From Gammaproteobacteria bacterium UBA4421 (GTDB taxonomy: Bacteria > Pseudomonadota > Gammaproteobacteria > Pseudomonadales > Azotimanducaceae), in assembly GCA_002389675.1 (NCBI GenBank), contig DGQF01000021.1:1-14092 (forward strand): 14,092 bases of DNA. Reading direction: 5' to 3'. Both the position numbers and the translations under genes were made by a program. Below the pieces are notes generated by a model that was given only the letters and a program-made list of their open reading frames with translations, was not told the DNA's origin and did no database searches. Shown one piece after another: positions 13,973 to 14,092 of this stretch (position 1 is its first letter; each line of letters starts with the position of its first letter).

Positions 13973-14092
13973 GCAAGATAGTGTGATCTGAGGCAATACG
14001 GCAGTAAGTGCCGCGTCGCTTGTTCAACCCCCTTATTAAGGCGTTCGCCCGCAGCCGACTCTCTGCTACTGACCCTCTGCTAGTAGCGCATT
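13973..14092. other. Right-edge non-coding stretch
   Basis: No gene seen. It holds a weak stem CGGCA/TGCCG (13999-14003 and 14009-14013), a GCTACT/AGTAGC inverted repeat (14065-14070 and 14082-14087), a tandem CTCTGCTA (14061 and 14075) and the second copy of a 13-bp sequence also found at 8478. None has a T-run typical of a terminator. Confidence 0.4.
14057..14069 (+). repeat. 13-bp direct repeat, right copy
   Basis: Exact copy of the sequence at 8478-8490, 84 bp past the aminotransferase stop. Confidence 0.3.

Overview
The window looks like chromosomal DNA of a Gram-negative, probably marine, gammaproteobacterium. The reasons are a TonB-dependent outer-membrane receptor, two Sec-type signal peptides on hydrolases, Shine-Dalgarno-led genes and moderate GC content. 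The genus cannot be fixed from the sequence. Ten well-supported protein genes fill most of it. No rRNA, tRNA, CRISPR array or intact mobile element was seen.

Left block (58-5726): a regulator-transporter region that appears twice. A minus-strand MFS transporter (58-1179) diverges from a plus-strand TetR regulator (1484-2104). Next, a minus-strand set reads tetR (5726-5094), GMC-type FAD alcohol/choline-dehydrogenase-like enzyme (5052-3394), second MFS transporter (3368-2127). The two TetR proteins are close paralogues (about 70% identical by eye, no gaps). The two MFS proteins are distant relatives that share landmark motifs.

Control region (5727-5935): the intergenic space between the second tetR and the TonB receptor holds a perfect 26-bp operator-like palindrome. 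It overlaps the -10 of a good leftward promoter and the -35 of a good rightward promoter. A degenerate copy lies about 100 bp further right. This is the clearest regulatory structure in the window. It suggests that the TetR protein represses both its own tetR-GMC-MFS transcript and the TonB receptor.

Right block (5936-13972): all genes read rightward. They are a TonB-dependent receptor, a secreted S9 prolyl-oligopeptidase-family serine peptidase, a secreted prolidase-like metal-dependent amidohydrolase, a YkvI-family inner-membrane protein and a class-IV PLP aminotransferase resembling D-amino acid transaminase. Read in order, these make a plausible chain from outer-membrane capture, through periplasmic peptide trimming and inner-membrane uptake, to cytoplasmic transamination. 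That would be a scavenging locus for a particular peptide or amino-acid derivative, possibly D-configured. The peptide/D-amino-acid role is inferred from families and order. The aminotransferase keeps the catalytic Lys but lacks the usual His of the carboxylate-binding RxH motif, so its substrate may be unusual.

The gene-poor stretches are 1195-1483 (possible 23-25-codon membrane peptide plus a hairpin), 8198-8534 (several hairpins and a weak small ORF) and 13973-14092 (weak hairpins only).
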